DNA of 64,000 nt from Deltaproteobacteria bacterium (GTDB taxonomy: Bacteria > Myxococcota > Myxococcia > SLRQ01). Numbering within the stretch: the first letter of the stretch is position 1; each line of letters starts with the position of its first letter. Both the position numbers and the translations under genes were made by a program. Positions 8,342-16,133 of this stretch are shown here, one piece after another. Under the pieces are notes generated by a model. That model was not told where the DNA came from. It searched no databases and saw only the letters and a program-made list of their open reading frames with translations. The stretch lies in contig JARGFU010000013.1 in assembly GCA_029210625.1 (NCBI GenBank), positions 1 through 64,000 of the forward strand, read 5' to 3'.

Positions 8342-9045
8342 GGCCCGAGGAGCGGACGATCGTCGCCCTCGACTTCGATCGGGGCGAGCCCGCGGTGGCC
8401 CTGGCCGGGAAGCTGGCGGGCAAGGTCGGCGGGGTGAAGGTGGGCCTCGAGCTCTACCTCTCCGAGGGCCAGCAGATCGTCCGCGAGCTCGGGGCCGCCG
8501 GGCACCGCATCTTCCTGGACCTCAAGCTGCACGACATCCCCAACACCGTGGCGGGCGCCGCCCGGGTCGCCGGCTCCCTCGGGGTCTGGCTGCTCACCGT
8601 GCACGCCTCGGGCGGCGAGGCCATGGTCCGCGCCGCCGTCGAGGCCGCGGCCGAGGGGGCCGCCGCGGTGGGCGAGGAGCCGCCGAGGATCATGGCGGTC
8701 ACCGTGCTGACCTCCCTCTCGGACGACGACCTCGGCGCCCTGGGAGTGGAGGGCGGCGCCACCGAGACCGCCCTGCGCTGGGCGCGCCTCGCCCGGGGCG
8801 CGGGCGCCGCGGGCGTCATCTGCTCGCCGCGGGAGGCCGCCGCCATGCGGGAGGCGCTCGGGGCGGACGCGCTGATCGTCACCCCGGGCGTCCGGCCGCC
8901 GGGCAGCGCCGTCGGCGATCAGGCCCGGGTGGCCACCCCCGCCGAGGCCGTGGCCGCCGGGGCCGACCACCTCGTCGTGGGCCGGCCGATCCGCGCCGCC
9001 GAGGATCCGGTGGCGGCGGCCGAGGCCATCGCCGCGAGTCTCTGA
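8338..9045 (+). CDS. pyrF: Orotidine 5'-phosphate decarboxylase
   Basis: This gene encodes about 235 residues. It decarboxylates OMP to UMP, the last step of de novo pyrimidine synthesis. The family blocks are in order: VALDFD (strand 1), [10 protein letters not shown] (substrate Lys), [13 protein letters not shown] (the catalytic DxKxxDI block), TVHASGG, TPGVRP (phosphate loop) and HLVVGRPI. The start is GTG 8338, which overlaps the proS TGA; the frame is open further upstream only because it is antiparallel to nothing and shadows proS. Coupling with a tRNA synthetase gene has no clear functional meaning. Confidence 0.95.
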   Translation: MRPEERTIVALDFDRGEPAVALAGKLAGKVGGVKVGLELYLSEGQQIVRELGAAGHRIFLDLKLHDIPNTVAGAARVAGSLGVWLLTVHASGGEAMVRAAVEAAAEGAAAVGEEPPRIMAVTVLTSLSDDDLGALGVEGGATETALRWARLARGAGAAGVICSPREAAAMREALGADALIVTPGVRPPGSAVGDQARVATPAEAVAAGADHLVVGRPIRAAEDPVAAAEAIAASL

Positions 9046-9092
9046 TAAAAAGAACCCCTCGACCCTCGAACCCTCGCCTGGGGGAGAACACC

Positions 9093-9551
9093 ATGAAGAG
9101 AGCCCTGTTCGCCCTGCTCGTCCTCTCGCTCACCGCCGCCTGTCCCGGCGAGAAGAAGCCGGAGGCCGGTGACCTCGAGCCCCTCGCCTTCGACCCCTCG
9201 GCGACGCCGCCCCCGCCGCCGGCGCCGCCCAAGCCCGCGCCGGCGCCCGTCGTGGCCGCCGCCCCGGCGGCCGAGGTGAACACCTGCTGCGTCTTCTCCG
9301 ACGGGAACCGCATGAAGGGGCTCACCGCCGAGGAGTGCAAGGAGAGCGCCGGCACCTTCGATCCGAAGTGTGACGCGAAGCTCGCCGAGCCCCCCGCCGC
9401 GGAGGCCGCCCCCGGTGAGGCGGGTGCCAGCGAGGAGCCCTGCTGCACCTTCCCCAATGGGATGATGCGCCGGGGCGTGCCGCAGGAGGCCTGCGACGCC
9501 GCGAAGGGCGTCTACAGCCTCGACTGCGACGACGATCAGGACAGCGAGTAG
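9093..9551 (+). CDS. Small lipoprotein with two Cys-rich cassettes
   Basis: This gene encodes 152 residues. The signal peptide ends in a lipobox (LTAAC, Cys18). A Pro/Ala-rich linker (residues 45-65, PPPPPAPPKPAPAP) is followed by two related cassettes of about 35 residues: NTCCVFSDGNRMKGL...EEC...GTFDPKCD and EPCCTFPNGMMRRGV...EAC...GVYSLDCD. Each has a CC pair, a single Cys and a final Cys before Asp, so each probably folds with two disulfides. Pro-rich linkers like this span peptidoglycan or lift a head domain from the membrane. I do not recognise the family. The gene ends 6 bases from the stop of the convergent gene. Confidence 0.75.
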   Translation: MKRALFALLVLSLTAACPGEKKPEAGDLEPLAFDPSATPPPPPAPPKPAPAPVVAAAPAAEVNTCCVFSDGNRMKGLTAEECKESAGTFDPKCDAKLAEPPAAEAAPGEAGASEEPCCTFPNGMMRRGVPQEACDAAKGVYSLDCDDDQDSE

Positions 9552-9557
9552 GGGCCG

Positions 9558-10190
9558 CTAGTCCACGATCGCGCCCAGCCAGTCCGGCTCGCCGGGCGCG
9601 GCCTCTTCTTCGGCGACGGCCGGGGCCGTCGCCGGGGCGGGCCGCAGCAGCGCCCGGGCGTAGGCCGAGTCGGGGTAGTCGCGCAGCAGCCGGTTGCGCG
9701 CCCCCGCGTCACCGCCCGCCCGTGCCCAGCGGTAGAGCACGAGGTCGGGGGCGTGGGGCTGGAGGAGGGTGGTCACGGCCTTGCCGAGGGTTGCGGGCGC
9801 CCGCCGCGGTGAGAGGGTGGAGCGCCAGCGCTCGATGGGGCCCGCCGGCTCCACCAGCCGAAGATCCACCGCCAGCACCTTGCCGAGGCGCTCGACCCGC
9901 AGGTCGAGGATGAGCCGGCCCCTCACCGCTGGCAGGCTCGCGCGCACGCAGCCCAGGTCGGCCCGGCAGGGCGCACCCAGGGGCTCGAGCTGATCACCGT
10001 CGATGAGCCGGAAGTGGCGCAGCCCGGCGATGGACTCTCGCAGCTCGCGCTCGAGCTGGGTCAGCTCGGCCGCGCTCACGCCCTCGCCGCCGTGGATGGG
10101 CAGCAGGACCAGCGGGGTGGGCTCGGGCGTGGCGAGGGCCGGCGCGGCGAGGAGGGAGGGGAGCGCGAGGAGGACGAGGAGGGATCGCAT
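9558..10190 (-). CDS. Hypothetical exported protein
   Basis: This gene encodes 210 residues with a signal peptide (residues 1-20, ending APALA). The middle (residues 30-135) alternates beta strands and helices in a way seen in small periplasmic TolB/CsgG-type N-domains: TPLVLLPIHG, then LERELRESIAGLRHFRLIDG, then GRLILDLRVERLGKVLAVDLRLVEP. The C-terminal 70 residues look helical with a single TPR-like stretch (GARNRLLRDYPDSAYARALL). It is the last gene of a three-gene operon (11 bases after the preceding stop) with two paralogous envelope proteins, which suggests a shared complex. Function unknown. Confidence 0.68.
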   Translation of the reverse strand: MRSLLVLLALPSLLAAPALATPEPTPLVLLPIHGGEGVSAAELTQLERELRESIAGLRHFRLIDGDQLEPLGAPCRADLGCVRASLPAVRGRLILDLRVERLGKVLAVDLRLVEPAGPIERWRSTLSPRRAPATLGKAVTTLLQPHAPDLVLYRWARAGGDAGARNRLLRDYPDSAYARALLRPAPATAPAVAEEEAAPGEPDWLGAIVD

Positions 10191-10201
10191 GGTCGCTCCT
10201 C

Positions 10202-11281
10202 CTAGAACTCGTAGGCGAGGCCGAGGGCGAGGCCCAGCCCGCCGAACTGCGCCCCGCGGGCCTGGTAGGAGAGCTGGGGCTGGAGCTCGACCGAGGTGCC
10301 CAGGGGGATCTCGGCCCGGTAGGCGAGGCGCACCGCCGAGAGCCCGTTGAGGGGCCAGCTGGTGACCTCCACCTGCGCGGCCATCGGCACCTGCGGCACC
10401 GTGGCCCAGTGCAGCTCGAGCCCGGTCTGGGTTCCGACCCGGGCGACGTGGCCGGCCCAGAGCCGCAGGTGGGTGCCGGGGTCGCGGCCGATGCGCAGCT
10501 CGCCCCGCGCGCCGCCGGTGAAGCGCTCGGCGTTGGCGCCGAGGACGAGGCGCCCGGTCAGCCCGAAGTACTCGTGGAGGGCGAAGGCCACCTCGCCGAA
10601 GCCGTAGTCGAAGCCGGCGTCGAGCCCGACCAGGGGGCCGCTGTCGAGGCCGCCCTGGACCCCCTTGGCCCGCAGCCGGACGCCGCCCACCCGGATGCTG
10701 TCGAGGGCGCCGACGAAGCGGTAGGTGAAGTCGAGCTGGATCTGGAAGTAGTTGTCCGGCAGCGGGTCGGCCGTGGGGACGGCCCGCCGGCCGAAGTCCA
10801 CGTACTCGACCATCGCGTTGGCCCGGGAGCGGTTGCCCTGGAGGGCCTCGAGGCGACGCTCGTGGAGGCGCTCGTCCTGGCTCTGGCGGACCCGCACCCG
10901 GAAGGGCGCCTCGGCGCTGGCGAACTGCGGCCCCGCGTAGGGCCCCGACTCTCCCGCCAGGTAGTACTCGACGCCGGGCACCTTCACCGCCTCGGCCGGG
11001 ATCCGGGCCAGGAAGTCACCCGCGGGCACCCGCCCGAAGGGCAGGGTCTGGTACTCCGCCTCACCGATCCGGCGCCAGTGGAGGCGCAGCTCGGTGACCG
11101 CGGCGGCGTCGGTGGCGCCGAGCTCGATCTCGATCGCCTGCTCGGGCTCCTGGTGGTGGGGCGGGACGTGGATCAGCCGCGCCGCGGGCGCCTCCTCGGC
11201 GCGGGCGAGCCCGGGCAGCGCCCCGAGGGCGAGGCCGGCGGCGAGGAGCAGGATGGTCTTCTTCGCTTGCATGAGCTTCAT
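10202..11281 (-). CDS. Predicted envelope beta-rich protein, paralogue of the upstream gene
   Basis: This gene encodes about 359 residues with a signal peptide (MKLMQAKKTILLLAAG, cleavage near residue 25). The first third is a beta-sandwich-like region (IEIELGATDAAAVTELRLHW). From about residue 150 on it has alternating polar/hydrophobic strands that look like an outer-membrane barrel: MVEYVDFGRRAVP, RFVGALDSIRVGGVRLRAKG, GRLVLGANAERFTGG and VEVTSWPLNGLSAVRLAYRAE, ending in an aromatic residue (YEF). The same order of strands is found in the protein encoded just upstream, so the pair arose by duplication. I chose ATG 11281 because AGGAG precedes it; GTG 11296 would overlap the upstream stop. 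Role unknown. Confidence 0.72.
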   Translation of the reverse strand: MKLMQAKKTILLLAAGLALGALPGLARAEEAPAARLIHVPPHHQEPEQAIEIELGATDAAAVTELRLHWRRIGEAEYQTLPFGRVPAGDFLARIPAEAVKVPGVEYYLAGESGPYAGPQFASAEAPFRVRVRQSQDERLHERRLEALQGNRSRANAMVEYVDFGRRAVPTADPLPDNYFQIQLDFTYRFVGALDSIRVGGVRLRAKGVQGGLDSGPLVGLDAGFDYGFGEVAFALHEYFGLTGRLVLGANAERFTGGARGELRIGRDPGTHLRLWAGHVARVGTQTGLELHWATVPQVPMAAQVEVTSWPLNGLSAVRLAYRAEIPLGTSVELQPQLSYQARGAQFGGLGLALGLAYEF

Positions 11282-11292
11282 CGTCGTCTCCT

Positions 11293-13008
11293 TCACCAGT
11301 TGAAGACGGTGGACACGCCGGCCGAGAGGCCGCCGTGGTTGATGTTGCGCAGGCCGTAGCCCACCTGCCCGCCGAGCTCGAACCAGGGGGTGAACTCGTA
11401 GCGAGCCTCGTAGATCAGCCGCACCCCGATGTCGCTCTCGACCACCGGGTGGGTGGTCACCTCGACCCGGCCGCTCATCGGCATCCGGGGCACGGTGTCC
11501 CAGGAGAGCTGCAGCAGGTAGGTCTCGCCGAGGCCGCCGATGGAGAGCGCGCCCAGCTGGAGGTTCGTGCCCTCCTCCCGGCCGAGGCGAAGGCGGAACT
11601 GTCCGCCGCCCGCCATGCCGCCCCGGTCGATGCCGACCAGGCCGCGGGCGATCATGCCGACGTAGGGGGAGAAGTGGAACTCGAGCTCGGTGTAGCCGAA
11701 GTTGAAGCCGACGACCTCGGTGACGTCCTCGAAGTCGGTGGTGGGGTCGCCGTCGGCGGCCTCGATGGCCTGGGTGTCGCCGCCGCGGCCGTGGTAGCCG
11801 CCGTAGCCGGCGCGGATGGAGTGGAAGACCAGCGCGCCCTCCCCGCTGCCGGCCCGGGCGCGGATCCGGTAGAGGAAGTCGGCGGTGAAGTGCGAGTACC
11901 GGTCGGCGTTCTCGAAGCGGTAGAAGTCGACGTACTCGTAGGCGAGGCGCACCGAGGAGCGGCCCGAGCGGTCGGGCGCGATGGGCGCCTTGTGTACCGC
12001 CAGCCGGGTCGAGCCGCGCTCGCCCACCGCCGTGTCGACCTCGTCCCCCTCGAGCTGCAGGGAGACCTGCCAGTCCATCGAGGGCGTCCTGACCTCGCTG
12101 GCCGGGATCTCGGCGACGTAGGTCGAGGCGCCGATCGGGTGCATCCGGGCGAGCTTCAGCTCCTCCTCCCCGGTGGCGCGGTAGTGGAGGAGGGCGCCGC
12201 TGACCTTCTCCGGGCGATCCACCGTCAGGCTCACCGGGACCGGCTCCCCCTCGGTGGCGACGGGCGCGGCCCGGGCGAGGGTCTCACCGGCCGGCGCCTC
12301 GATGCGGTGGCGGACCTCCGAGAGCTGCCCGCGGAGCACCTTCAGGGACTCGAGCTCGCGCTGCGCGGGTCCGGCCAGATCCGAGTCGGGGTGCTCGCGC
12401 AGGAAGGCCTGCCAGGCCAGCTCGCGCCGCGTCAGATCGCCCTCGGCGGCAGCGGCGAAGGCGCGGCGGAAGGCCTGGCCGTCCGGTCCGAGGCTGGGCC
12501 GCTCCGGGGGCGGGGGCGGGCACTCCAGGCGAGGAGGCGCCTCGGTGACCGGGGCGCCGAGGGGCACGGCCGGCGTGGCGACCGCCACGAGCGGGAGCGC
12601 CTCGGCCGGGGCCGGCGCGGGCGCGGGGGGGCGGGGGCCGAGGGTGACCCGATCGCCCAGGGAGAGGAGGGTGGCCACGCTGGGCTCGACCTCGAGGCGG
12701 GCGAGCTGCTCCCCCGCCTCGGCGATGGTGCCGCTCGCGACGAAGAAGCGATCCTCGAGGGTGTCGCCGGTCTTCGGATCGGGGACGCGCAGGACGCGGA
12801 AGAGGGAGACCTCCCGACCCGGGACCCCACCGCGCCGCCGGCCGAGATCGACGTAGACCTCCGGACCCTCGATGCGGAGGATCTGCCCCTCCGCCACCGC
12901 GCCCTCGGCGTCCGCGGCGCCCGGCAGCGCCAGCAGTGAGAGGACGAGCAGGGCTCCCGCCCAACGACCACCCGCCCTCGAACACACCCCTACCGTCTTC
13001 CCGACCAT
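11293..13008 (-). CDS. Exported protein: FlgT-like domain, Pro-rich linker and beta-barrel-like C-terminus
   Basis: This gene encodes 571 residues, and residues 1-35 are a long signal peptide. Residues 36-110 (GQILRIEGPEVYVDLGRRRG, then VPGREVSLFR) resemble the small beta domain at the end of FlgT and related envelope proteins. A Pro/Ala-rich linker follows (PPAPAPAPAE). Residues 180-240 are helical (TPR-like), then comes a beta-sandwich, and residues 365-571 match the paralogue downstream: RLAYEYVDFYRF, LRLGREEGTNLQ, SWDTVPRMPMSGRVEVTTHP and VRLIYEARYEF, ending STVFNW. The terminal aromatic residue fits outer-membrane insertion. It is the first gene of a three-gene leftward operon; a perfect hairpin lies 37 bases upstream of the ATG. 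Confidence 0.72.
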   Translation of the reverse strand: MVGKTVGVCSRAGGRWAGALLVLSLLALPGAADAEGAVAEGQILRIEGPEVYVDLGRRRGGVPGREVSLFRVLRVPDPKTGDTLEDRFFVASGTIAEAGEQLARLEVEPSVATLLSLGDRVTLGPRPPAPAPAPAEALPLVAVATPAVPLGAPVTEAPPRLECPPPPPERPSLGPDGQAFRRAFAAAAEGDLTRRELAWQAFLREHPDSDLAGPAQRELESLKVLRGQLSEVRHRIEAPAGETLARAAPVATEGEPVPVSLTVDRPEKVSGALLHYRATGEEELKLARMHPIGASTYVAEIPASEVRTPSMDWQVSLQLEGDEVDTAVGERGSTRLAVHKAPIAPDRSGRSSVRLAYEYVDFYRFENADRYSHFTADFLYRIRARAGSGEGALVFHSIRAGYGGYHGRGGDTQAIEAADGDPTTDFEDVTEVVGFNFGYTELEFHFSPYVGMIARGLVGIDRGGMAGGGQFRLRLGREEGTNLQLGALSIGGLGETYLLQLSWDTVPRMPMSGRVEVTTHPVVESDIGVRLIYEARYEFTPWFELGGQVGYGLRNINHGGLSAGVSTVFNW

Positions 13009-13044
13009 GGGATCTCCTCCACCCTTGCTGGTTCACAGCCCGTC

Positions 13045-13064
13045 GCGTCACCCCGCGGTGACGC
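13045..13064. promoter_or_regulatory. Perfect hairpin upstream of the envelope operon
   Basis: The 8-bp arms GCGTCACC and GGTGACGC enclose a 4-base loop. It lies 37 bases upstream of the ATG at 13008 and would be in the leader or at the promoter. It could be an operator or a leader hairpin; the sequence alone does not decide. Confidence 0.4.
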
Positions 13065-13214
13065 CGGCTCCAGCCAATGCAGTGGTCAGGCCAATCCCTC
13101 CGGTGGGTGGATCGGGCCGCCAGAGGCCGAATCCGGGCTTCTGGGTCGGTTCGGGGTGCCACCCGGCGCACGCACCCGGGTAGGGCGCGTGGCGGTCGGC
13201 GGCCCCCGGGGGGG

Positions 13215-13233
13215 GGCGCTCTAGAAGAGCGCC
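13215..13233 (-). terminator. Palindrome across the ctaB stop codon
   Basis: The 8-bp arms GGCGCTCT/AGAGCGCC enclose a 3-base loop, and the palindrome contains the last codons and TAG stop of ctaB. It lies at the end of the 13-kb respiratory operon. No T-run follows leftward (a C/G-rich tract does), so it is terminator-like only by position. Confidence 0.4.
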
Positions 13234-14135
13234 GAGGAGGACAGACAGGCCATCATGACCAGGGCGTAGACGTTGATCCGGCCGAAGGCCCGGCCGGCGT
13301 CGCCGCGCTGGAGGGGGGCGCTGCCCAGCAGGCGCAGGGAGCGCAGGGCGAGCCAGACCGAGGCCACGATCAGCACCACCTGCAGCACGGGGGCCAGCGG
13401 TGAGAAGGCGGCCACGGCCACCGCCACGCCGGCCACGGCCGTGGAGAGGCTCCACAGGGCCGTCAGGCGCGCCAGGCGCTCGCGGCCCAGCTTCGTGCTG
13501 AGGGAGGGGAGCCCGGCGTCGGTGTACTGCTCACCGAACATCAGCAGCAGCAGCCAGAAGTGGGGCACCTGCCAGAGGAAGAAGAACACCGCCACCAGGC
13601 CGATGTAGGGGTCGAGCAGGCTGCCACCGGCGGCGACGAAGCCGATGAGGGGTGGCAGGGCGCCGATCACGGCGCCGGGGATGACGGCGAAGGCGGTGAC
13701 GCGCTTGAGGGGCGTGTAGACCGCGTTGTAGCAGAGCAGCGCCGCCACCCCGAGGAGGGCGGCGAGGTTGCCGTGTTGCGGGATGGAGGCCAGCAGGGCC
13801 AGGCCGCCGAGGGAGAGCAGGACCGCGAGGTAGAGCGCCCCGGCGCGGCTGATGCGCCCGCCGGGGATGGGGCGCTGCGCCGTGCGCTTCATGCGCGCGT
13901 CGACCCGGGCGTCCTGCACGTGGTTGAGGGCGGAGGCGCCCGCCGAGAGCACGAAGGTCCCCAGCAGCGCCCAGAGGAGGCTCTCCCCCCAGGCGGCGGC
14001 CGGCCCCAGCAGGAAGCCGGTGACCGTCGTCAGCGTCACCATGATCGTGATGCGGACCTTGGTGAGCTCGGCCAGGAGCGCCAGGGCCCTCCTCACCGGG
14101 CCGGGCCGGGTCGCGCTCTGCTCCGACCGGCTCAC
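13221..14135 (-). CDS. ctaB: Protoheme IX farnesyltransferase (heme O synthase)
   Basis: This gene encodes about 304 residues with eight to nine membrane segments. It attaches a farnesyl group to heme b to give heme O, the precursor of the heme A needed by the oxidase encoded upstream. The UbiA-type prenyl-diphosphate motif is clear: NHVQDARVDARMKRTAQRP (NxxDxxxD). The second conserved loop, YNAVYTPLKRVTAFAVIPG, and the segment WQVPHFW are also diagnostic. It starts at GTG 14135, overlapping the ctaC stop as GTGA. It is the last of the twelve genes of the leftward respiratory operon. A heme A synthase (ctaA) gene is not in the window. Confidence 0.94.
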   Translation of the reverse strand: MSRSEQSATRPGPVRRALALLAELTKVRITIMVTLTTVTGFLLGPAAAWGESLLWALLGTFVLSAGASALNHVQDARVDARMKRTAQRPIPGGRISRAGALYLAVLLSLGGLALLASIPQHGNLAALLGVAALLCYNAVYTPLKRVTAFAVIPGAVIGALPPLIGFVAAGGSLLDPYIGLVAVFFFLWQVPHFWLLLLMFGEQYTDAGLPSLSTKLGRERLARLTALWSLSTAVAGVAVAVAAFSPLAPVLQVVLIVASVWLALRSLRLLGSAPLQRGDAGRAFGRINVYALVMMACLSSSALF

Positions 14136-15214
14136 GGCTTCGACTCCGCGGCCACCAGCTCCATGGCGCGCTCCAGCGGGAGGGTCTTCTGCACCGGCGC
14201 CACCTGGTCCAGCGACAGCTCCTTGATGAGGGCCGCCCAGGCCTCCGACGTGTCCTCGGGCTTCTGCGGCGCGAAGCCCTGCACGTACTTGGCCAGGGCG
14301 ATCTTCTGCCAGGAGCTCAGGTTGGGGTAGGCGGCCATGGGGGTCCCGGGGACGCCGGCATGCAGGGTGCGAAACACGTCCACCTCGGCCGGGCTGCGCT
14401 TCCAGCCCTCGGCCTGGGTGAAGTTGCGCGCCACGCCGGGCATGCCGCTGCCGTCGCCGGCGGGCCCGTGGCAGGAGACGCAGAAGGTCTTGTAGAGCGG
14501 CTCGGCCTTGGCCAGCAGGGCGGCCTCGCTGCGCCAGTCCTCCGCGTCGGCGACGGGCGGCACGACGTCCTCGAGCTGCACCGGGCGGTTCTGCTCGGCC
14601 TTTCGCTCCAGGATCCAGTCCTCGTAGGCCTGCTCGGAGACCACCCGCAGGCGGCTGATCATCTTCGAGTGATCCTTGCCGCAGAACTCCGCGCAGAAGA
14701 TGTGCGACTCCCCCTCCTCCTCGGGCAGGAACCACATCCAGCTCTTCTTGCCGGGCACCACGTCCTCCTTCACCCGGAACTCGGGGAGGAAGAAGCTGTG
14801 CAGGACGTCACCGGCGGGGGCCTGCAGCTTCAGCTTCACGGCGCGTCCCACCGGCACCACCAGCTCGGTGGTGTCCACCTTCTCCTCGGCGTAGTGGAAG
14901 CTCCAGACCCAGCGCTGCCCGGTCACCTCCACGATGAGCGGGTTCTCCGGCTCCGCGCGCATGAGGGCGAAGCCGTCATAGGCGACGAAGAACATCCAGC
15001 CGACGATGATGGTGGGCACGACCGACCAGGTGATCTCCAGCCAGAGGTGGCCGTCGTTCTGCGAGGTGACCGTGCTCCTGGAGCGCCGGAAGCGCACCAC
15101 GAAGAAGACCATGACGGCGGTGATGGCCAGCAGCAGCAGCAGCGAGGTGCCGCCGATGAGGAGCATGGCCCGGTCGACGGCGCGGGCGATTTCCGAGGTC
15201 TCAGAAGAGAACAT
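14132..15214 (-). CDS. ctaC: Cytochrome c oxidase subunit II with fused cytochrome c domain (caa3 type)
   Basis: This gene encodes 360 residues. Two membrane segments (17-40 and 60-79) anchor a periplasmic cupredoxin domain with the dinuclear CuA site: His139, Cys174, Glu176, Cys178, His182 and Met185 (CAEFCGKDHSKM). The aromatic electron-entry patch GQRWVWSF lies at 99-106. After a linker, residues 230-320 form a class I cytochrome c with CVSCH (245-249) and axial Met in GTPMAAYP, so this is a caa3-type enzyme that carries its own electron donor. No cleavable signal peptide is obvious. It starts 4 bases after the ctaF stop and overlaps ctaB. In many genomes ctaC comes first in the cluster; here it is near the end. 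Confidence 0.96.
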   Translation of the reverse strand: MFSSETSEIARAVDRAMLLIGGTSLLLLLAITAVMVFFVVRFRRSRSTVTSQNDGHLWLEITWSVVPTIIVGWMFFVAYDGFALMRAEPENPLIVEVTGQRWVWSFHYAEEKVDTTELVVPVGRAVKLKLQAPAGDVLHSFFLPEFRVKEDVVPGKKSWMWFLPEEEGESHIFCAEFCGKDHSKMISRLRVVSEQAYEDWILERKAEQNRPVQLEDVVPPVADAEDWRSEAALLAKAEPLYKTFCVSCHGPAGDGSGMPGVARNFTQAEGWKRSPAEVDVFRTLHAGVPGTPMAAYPNLSSWQKIALAKYVQGFAPQKPEDTSEAWAALIKELSLDQVAPVQKTLPLERAMELVAAESKP

Positions 15215-15217
15215 GGC

Positions 15218-15505
15218 TCACCTGAAGGAGTAGTCGACGAAGATGAGGCCGAGGGAGATCCCCAGGAACCCCAGGGCGGCCACGATCATGAACACGTAGA
15301 GGGGCCGCTCGTAGCGCACGTGCATGAAGTAGAGGGTCACCAGCCCGGCCTTGACGGAGGCGATGATGACCGCCGCCAGGACGGTGATGTTTCCGAGGGC
15401 CAGGTAGGAGACCCCCACCGTGGCGGCCGTGAGGAAGAGGAGGGCGCCCCAGACCTTCACGTAGAGGTCGTTGCTGACCACCGCGCCGTGTTCTTGGCTG
15501 TCCAC
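15218..15505 (-). CDS. ctaF: Cytochrome c oxidase subunit IV family protein
   Basis: This gene encodes about 95 residues with three membrane segments: VWGALLFLTAATVGVSYLAL, ITVLAAVIIASVKAGLVTLY and YVFMIVAALGFLGISLGLIF. The short Lys-Ala-Gly turn followed by YFMHVRYE is typical of the bacterial subunit IV (COX4/CtaF/CyoD-like) family, which helps assemble or stabilise the CuB centre. GTG 15505 has GGAG at proper spacing; GTG 15511 is two codons longer. It sits between ctaE and ctaC with only a few bases on each side. Confidence 0.9.
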   Translation of the reverse strand: MDSQEHGAVVSNDLYVKVWGALLFLTAATVGVSYLALGNITVLAAVIIASVKAGLVTLYFMHVRYERPLYVFMIVAALGFLGISLGLIFVDYSFR

Positions 15506-15518
15506 AGTCACTCCGAGC

Positions 15519-16133
15519 TCAGTGGATGAGATAGAAGAGGGGGAAGAGGTAGATCCACACCAGGTCCACCAGGTGCCAGTACAACCCCGCGTTCACGAGG
15601 AAGTCCGGGCGCGCGGCCGAGGTGGTGCCGCGCTGCACGCGGCGCATGGCCAGGAGGAGCACCCCCGCGCCGATGACCACGTGCAGGGCGTGCAGGCCGG
15701 TCATGGCGAAGTAGAGCCCGAAGTAGATCTGCTCGCCCACGGGCTTCAGGAGCATGGTCTCCGAGGACGGGTAGATGTCGTGGCCGATCTTGGCGCTCCA
15801 CTCGAAGGCCTTGATGACGCAGAAGACGCCCGCCATCGCCAGGGTGGCCAGGAGGGCCTGCACCGCGCGCTTCTTGTCGCCGCGCTCCAGCGCGCCGATG
15901 CCGAGGGCCACCGCCAGGCTGCTGGTGAGCAGGACGATGGTGTTGACGGTCCCCATCACGCGGTTGAGCTCGGCGCCGGCGTGGGCGAACTCCACGGGGT
16001 AGGTCTCGCGGTAGACCGCGTAGACGATGAAGAGCGCCCCGAAGAGCAGGACCTCGGTGAAGAGGAAGAGCCACATGCCGATCCGGTTGGCGGCCGGATC
16101 GTAGTGGGCGTGGACGGCGGCTTCCGAGCTCAT
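15519..16133 (-). CDS. ctaE: Cytochrome c oxidase subunit III
   Basis: This gene encodes about 204 residues with five membrane segments, the short bacterial form that lacks the first two helices of mitochondrial subunit III. Typical blocks are RIGMWLFLFTEVLLFGALF, FEWSAKIGHDIYP, GLYFAMTGLHALHVVIGAG and YWHLVDLVWIYLFPLFY. The subunit stabilises subunit I and supports steady proton uptake. The ATG overlaps the ctaD stop (ATGA). The frame remains open upstream to 17240, but that is the shadow of ctaD. Confidence 0.94.
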   Translation of the reverse strand: MSSEAAVHAHYDPAANRIGMWLFLFTEVLLFGALFIVYAVYRETYPVEFAHAGAELNRVMGTVNTIVLLTSSLAVALGIGALERGDKKRAVQALLATLAMAGVFCVIKAFEWSAKIGHDIYPSSETMLLKPVGEQIYFGLYFAMTGLHALHVVIGAGVLLLAMRRVQRGTTSAARPDFLVNAGLYWHLVDLVWIYLFPLFYLIH

